From Acidobacteriota bacterium (GTDB lineage Bacteria > Acidobacteriota > Terriglobia > Terriglobales > Acidobacteriaceae): a stretch of DNA of 7,588 nt. The stretch spans positions 1-7,588 of the forward strand of contig JAJZCP010000063.1 in the NCBI GenBank assembly GCA_021846065.1. The letters are read 5' to 3'. Position numbers and translations under genes: made by a program. The notes beneath the pieces were generated by a model, which saw nothing but the letters and a program-made list of their open reading frames with translations, was not told where the DNA came from and made no database searches. This document shows, in pieces, positions 6,035 to 7,588 of this stretch; position 1 is the first letter of the stretch, and each line of letters starts with the position of its first letter.

Positions 6035-6445
6035 GTGAATGAGCACAGGACTGAGCACAGGAAGATCGAGCAGAACTACCCCAGACGACAGACGGTGACG
6101 TTGGCGGGAGCGGCAAGTACAGCGGCGATGCTAGCGACGATGCTGCTGATTGGCTGCACACCGCTGCCGCCCTCGAAACCGGCCAGCGAATTTACGCCGC
6201 AGGAGGCAAGAGGCGCAGCGGTCTTCCAGTCACACTGCGCGCGATGCCACTATCCGACGACGACGCACGGACTGCATGGACCGGGCTTGCAAGCATTGAC
6301 GAAGGTGAAAGCGATGCCTTCCGGAGCGCCGCCGACGGATGCGCGAATCACGCAAACCATTTTGTATGGGCATGGGATGATGCAACCGGTGGCGGTGAGT
6401 GATTCGGAACTGAACGACCTGCTGGCCTATCTGCACACGTTGTGA
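6035..6445 (+). CDS. Monohaem cytochrome c, predicted lipoprotein
   Basis: A 136-residue small c-type cytochrome, an electron carrier outside the cytoplasmic membrane. The haem-binding motif CARCH (C68, C71, H72) is followed about 43 residues later by GHGMM, giving M115 or M116 as the likely sixth haem ligand, and the end NDLLAYLHTL matches the C-terminal helix of class I cytochromes c. The N-terminus has a basic region with a twin arginine (R17-R18), a hydrophobic stretch (21-40) and a lipobox-like LLIGC with C41 as the lipidated residue; after it comes a Pro/Ser-rich tether. The start is GTG; an ATG 4 nt later (6039) is in another frame. It sits between dacB and a four-helix membrane protein. 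Its redox partner is not evident here. Confidence 0.9.
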   Translation: MNEHRTEHRKIEQNYPRRQTVTLAGAASTAAMLATMLLIGCTPLPPSKPASEFTPQEARGAAVFQSHCARCHYPTTTHGLHGPGLQALTKVKAMPSGAPPTDARITQTILYGHGMMQPVAVSDSELNDLLAYLHTL

Positions 6446-6471
6446 TGCCATCCTGCGAAGGAGCAAAGAGG

Positions 6472-6876
6472 ATGAACAAACCAGAACTGCCCGATGAGTT
6501 GCACATGAAAATTCCGATCAATCCAGCGACCGGGACGCAAGGCAATCCGCTGTTGCGCCTGCCCGGACTGATCTTTATCGGGCTGTATATGCTGGGACTT
6601 TCCGCGCTGGTGACGGTGCGCGTGGTGTCGCATCAGGCACATCCGCTGTACCTGGTGATTGCGGTGCTTTTTACGATCGCGAGCTTTGGGCTGGTGCGGA
6701 TGTTTCGCTGGGCATGGGCGCTCACTCTTGCGGCCGTCTTTTTGCCCATGAGCTACTGCCTGTGGCTGATTCTGCATCACGCGATGCCGTATGAGGTGGG
6801 CGTTGTGCAGATCATCCTGAATCTGCTGCTGTTTCTGTATCTGGTGCGGCCAGAGGTGCGCGCTGCGCTGAGGTGA
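6472..6876 (+). CDS. Four-helix membrane protein, unknown function
   Basis: A 134-residue integral membrane protein that I do not recognise. After a polar N-terminus (residues 1-30, Pro-rich) there are four hydrophobic segments at about 31-50, 58-76, 80-101 and 107-125, ending in a charged tail (RPEVRAALR). Histidines lie at or near the membrane edges (H54, H57, H102, H103), but no ligand motif can be claimed. The start at 6472 is chosen because AAGGAG (6458-6463) lies 8 nt upstream; GTG at 6442 and ATG at 6445 are in frame but have no such site and would overlap the cytochrome stop. It follows the cytochrome gene by 26 bp, so the two are probably co-transcribed and it could be a membrane partner. 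That is inference only. Confidence 0.82.
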   Translation: MNKPELPDELHMKIPINPATGTQGNPLLRLPGLIFIGLYMLGLSALVTVRVVSHQAHPLYLVIAVLFTIASFGLVRMFRWAWALTLAAVFLPMSYCLWLILHHAMPYEVGVVQIILNLLLFLYLVRPEVRAALR

Positions 6877-6912
6877 GCAGTCGCTTTGAGTCAACTGCCG
6901 CCGACGGAGATT

Positions 6913-7131
6913 CTACGACTGACGCGAACGTCGCCGCAGCAACAGAAATCGAAAGTGCATCACGATCGAGCAGCCGAGAAACAGGCCGGAGAAGAAATCA
7001 ACAGCGAGATGCGCATGGAAGAGTTGCTGGGAAACAAAGATGCGCGGCAACAAGCCAAGCACCAGACATAGATTGGCAAGCAGATAGATCCGGCGGGCGC
7101 GCCGATTGTTTGTCACATCACAGCAGCACAT
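6913..7131 (-). CDS. Small two-helix membrane protein, third gene of XRE operon
   Basis: A 72-residue protein with a short Cys-rich start (MCCCDVTNNRRARR) and two hydrophobic segments at about 15-34 and 42-60, separated by a QQLFHAH loop, and a strongly basic C-terminus (LLLRRRSRQS) expected in the cytoplasm. The start at 7131 is supported by AGGAG (7144-7140) 8 nt upstream; an open frame extends to 7251 but its extra 40 residues overlap the upstream gene and have no start signal. It lies 35 bp after the preceding membrane protein gene and converges on the four-helix protein gene (36-bp gap). Codons 50-60 fall inside a 34-bp inverted repeat shared with the right end of the window; the reading here looks natural, so this is probably the original copy. 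Family unknown. Confidence 0.75.
   Translation of the reverse strand: MCCCDVTNNRRARRIYLLANLCLVLGLLPRIFVSQQLFHAHLAVDFFSGLFLGCSIVMHFRFLLLRRRSRQS
6952..6985. repeat. 34-bp inverted repeat, left copy
   Basis: The plus strand here (starting AAAGTGCATCACGATC and ending GAGAAACAGG) is identical, base for base, to the minus strand of 7588-7555. This copy lies inside the gene at 6913-7131 and encodes its second membrane helix on the minus strand. The match stops after CAGG. The left limit cannot be judged because the other copy runs into the window edge. Confidence 0.97.
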
Positions 7132-7166
7132 ACTTGATTCTCCTGACAGCAGCTTTGAACATGGAT

Positions 7167-7406
7167 TCAGTCGCGAAAGCGATACCAGGCGAAGAGCGCC
7201 ATCTTGGTAGAAACGAAAACCAGTGCAACGGTCATCAAGGGCCAGTCCCACCGATGCTCAAAGAGAAACTCGTAATACCAGAGCAGGATGGCCAGCACAC
7301 CGCCGAGGATGCCGGCATTCGCTGCGGCACGGCGGCGATGTTCGAGGAAACGTTCATCGACAAACTGCCGCAGAATGGGAATACGGGCAAGAACCGGTGT
7401 ATTCAT
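7167..7406 (-). CDS. Small two-helix membrane protein, second gene of XRE operon
   Basis: A 79-residue protein with an N-terminal charged region (residues 1-26, with FVDERFLEHRRRA), a first hydrophobic helix at about 28-49 (AGILGGVLAILLWYYEFLF), a short loop with EHRWDW, and a second helix at about 56-75, ending in RFRD. By charge it should be a hairpin with both ends in the cytoplasm. The ATG overlaps the stop of the XRE regulator by 4 bases (ATGA), and GGAGGAG lies 5 nt upstream, inside the end of the regulator gene, so translation of the two is coupled. Such tight linkage of a tiny XRE regulator with a small membrane protein suggests that the membrane protein influences the regulator or is its target. 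Family not recognised. Confidence 0.82.
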   Translation of the reverse strand: MNTPVLARIPILRQFVDERFLEHRRRAAANAGILGGVLAILLWYYEFLFEHRWDWPLMTVALVFVSTKMALFAWYRFRD

Positions 7407-7585
7407 GGCAACTCCTCCAGTTGAAAGATCGCTTCGACCGTGCGGTCGAATATCTGCGCCAGCCGTAAGGCAAGCTCCAGGCTGGGAACGTAGCGGTTTC
7501 GTTCAATCGAGATAATGCTCTGCCGCGAGACGCCCGCAAGAGCGGATAGCTGCTCCTGTTTCTCGGCTGCTCGATCGTGATGCAC
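7403..7585 (-). CDS. Small XRE-family HTH regulator, N-terminus displaced
   Basis: A DNA-binding helix-turn-helix protein of the short XRE type (usually about 65-75 residues). QEQLSALAGVSRQSIISIE (residues 10-28) is a typical HTH core, followed by YVPSLELALRLAQIF and the ending VEAIFQLEE, which is characteristic of this subfamily. The open frame can begin at GTG 7585, giving 60 residues, but residues 1-10 (HHDRAAEKQ) lie entirely in the inverted repeat and lack the usual first helix (a basic, Leu-containing stretch before the QEQL). No ribosome binding site can be seen before this GTG, because only three bases remain. The genuine part therefore begins around 7558-7555, and the true 5' end is missing or rearranged. 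The gene heads an operon with two small membrane proteins. Confidence 0.8.
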   Translation of the reverse strand: MHHDRAAEKQEQLSALAGVSRQSIISIERNRYVPSLELALRLAQIFDRTVEAIFQLEELP

Positions 7586-7588
7586 TTT
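7555..7588. repeat. 34-bp inverted repeat, right copy at the window edge
   Basis: An exact inverted copy of 6952-6985 that ends with the window, so its full length is unknown. It joins the XRE gene at CAGG (minus strand 7558-7555), a sequence shared by both parents of the junction. It supplies an atypical N-terminus to the regulator. Confidence 0.97.

Noticed and set aside
5031..6161. 376-codon minus-strand open frame opposite dacB
   Set aside because: Arg/His/Gln-rich composition with no motif; dacB carries all three catalytic motifs in the other strand.
6442..6471. Earlier starts (GTG 6442, ATG 6445) for the four-helix membrane protein
   Set aside because: They lack a ribosome binding site, while ATG 6472 has AAGGAG at ideal distance.
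6874..6912. Possible terminator between the convergent genes: GCAGT with ACTGC
   Set aside because: A 5-bp stem with a 12-nt loop and no T-run; not distinguishable from chance.
6873..7424. Plus-strand open frames at 6873-7424 and 6886-7071
   Set aside because: Low-complexity polar translations opposite three minus-strand genes that have ribosome binding sites and coupled stops and starts.
1..7588. tRNA or rRNA genes, CRISPR arrays, insertion sequences, riboswitches
   Set aside because: None seen; gaps between genes are all under 300 bp. The 629-791 gap holds only weak promoter-like signals for the helicase.

Overview
The window looks like a piece of a moderately GC-rich, Gram-negative chromosome. 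The overall style (Der with a long acidic linker, a lipoprotein cytochrome c, a large PBP4-type peptidase, many small orphan membrane proteins) suggests an Acidobacteriota genome of the Acidobacteriaceae type. That assignment is an inference from recall of similar proteins and was not tested by any search. There are no RNA genes, transposases, CRISPR arrays or phage genes.

Layout, left to right. (1) 1-628, minus strand: N-terminal part of a DinG/Rad3-type iron-sulfur DNA helicase, cut by the window edge; its best start is TTG with a good ribosome binding site. (2) 792-1530, plus strand: a type II toxin-antitoxin pair, a Phd/YefM antitoxin and a PIN-domain VapC toxin with a 4-base overlap. A strong promoter here has its -10 box inside a perfect 22-bp palindrome that runs into the antitoxin start codon. 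(3) 1572-3179, plus: the essential ribosome-assembly GTPase Der, 41 bp after the toxin with no clear promoter of its own. (4) 3210-3965, minus: an unrecognised 251-residue soluble protein converging on der. (5) 4068-6876, plus: a small two-helix membrane protein, a DacB/PBP4 D-Ala-D-Ala carboxypeptidase, a monohaem cytochrome c lipoprotein and a four-helix membrane protein. (6) 6913-7588, minus: a compact XRE regulator / two-helix membrane protein / two-helix membrane protein operon, entered from the right edge.

Two things stand out. First, several genes with no Shine-Dalgarno sequence (antitoxin, dacB, cytochrome c, probably the 251-residue protein) have a TANNNT -10-like hexamer a few bases before the start codon, exactly 6 nt in three of them. 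This is the classical leaderless-mRNA layout. Other genes here (4068, 6472, 7131, 7406, 628) have textbook ribosome binding sites, so the two modes are mixed. Second, the last 34 bases are an exact inverted copy of 6952-6985. They replace the expected N-terminus of the XRE regulator and join it at a CAGG microhomology, which looks more like a fold-back chimera or assembly error at the sequence end than biology.

No clearly new multi-gene system is visible. The nearest candidates are the small XRE-membrane-membrane operon and the coupling of essential der to an autoregulated toxin-antitoxin promoter.
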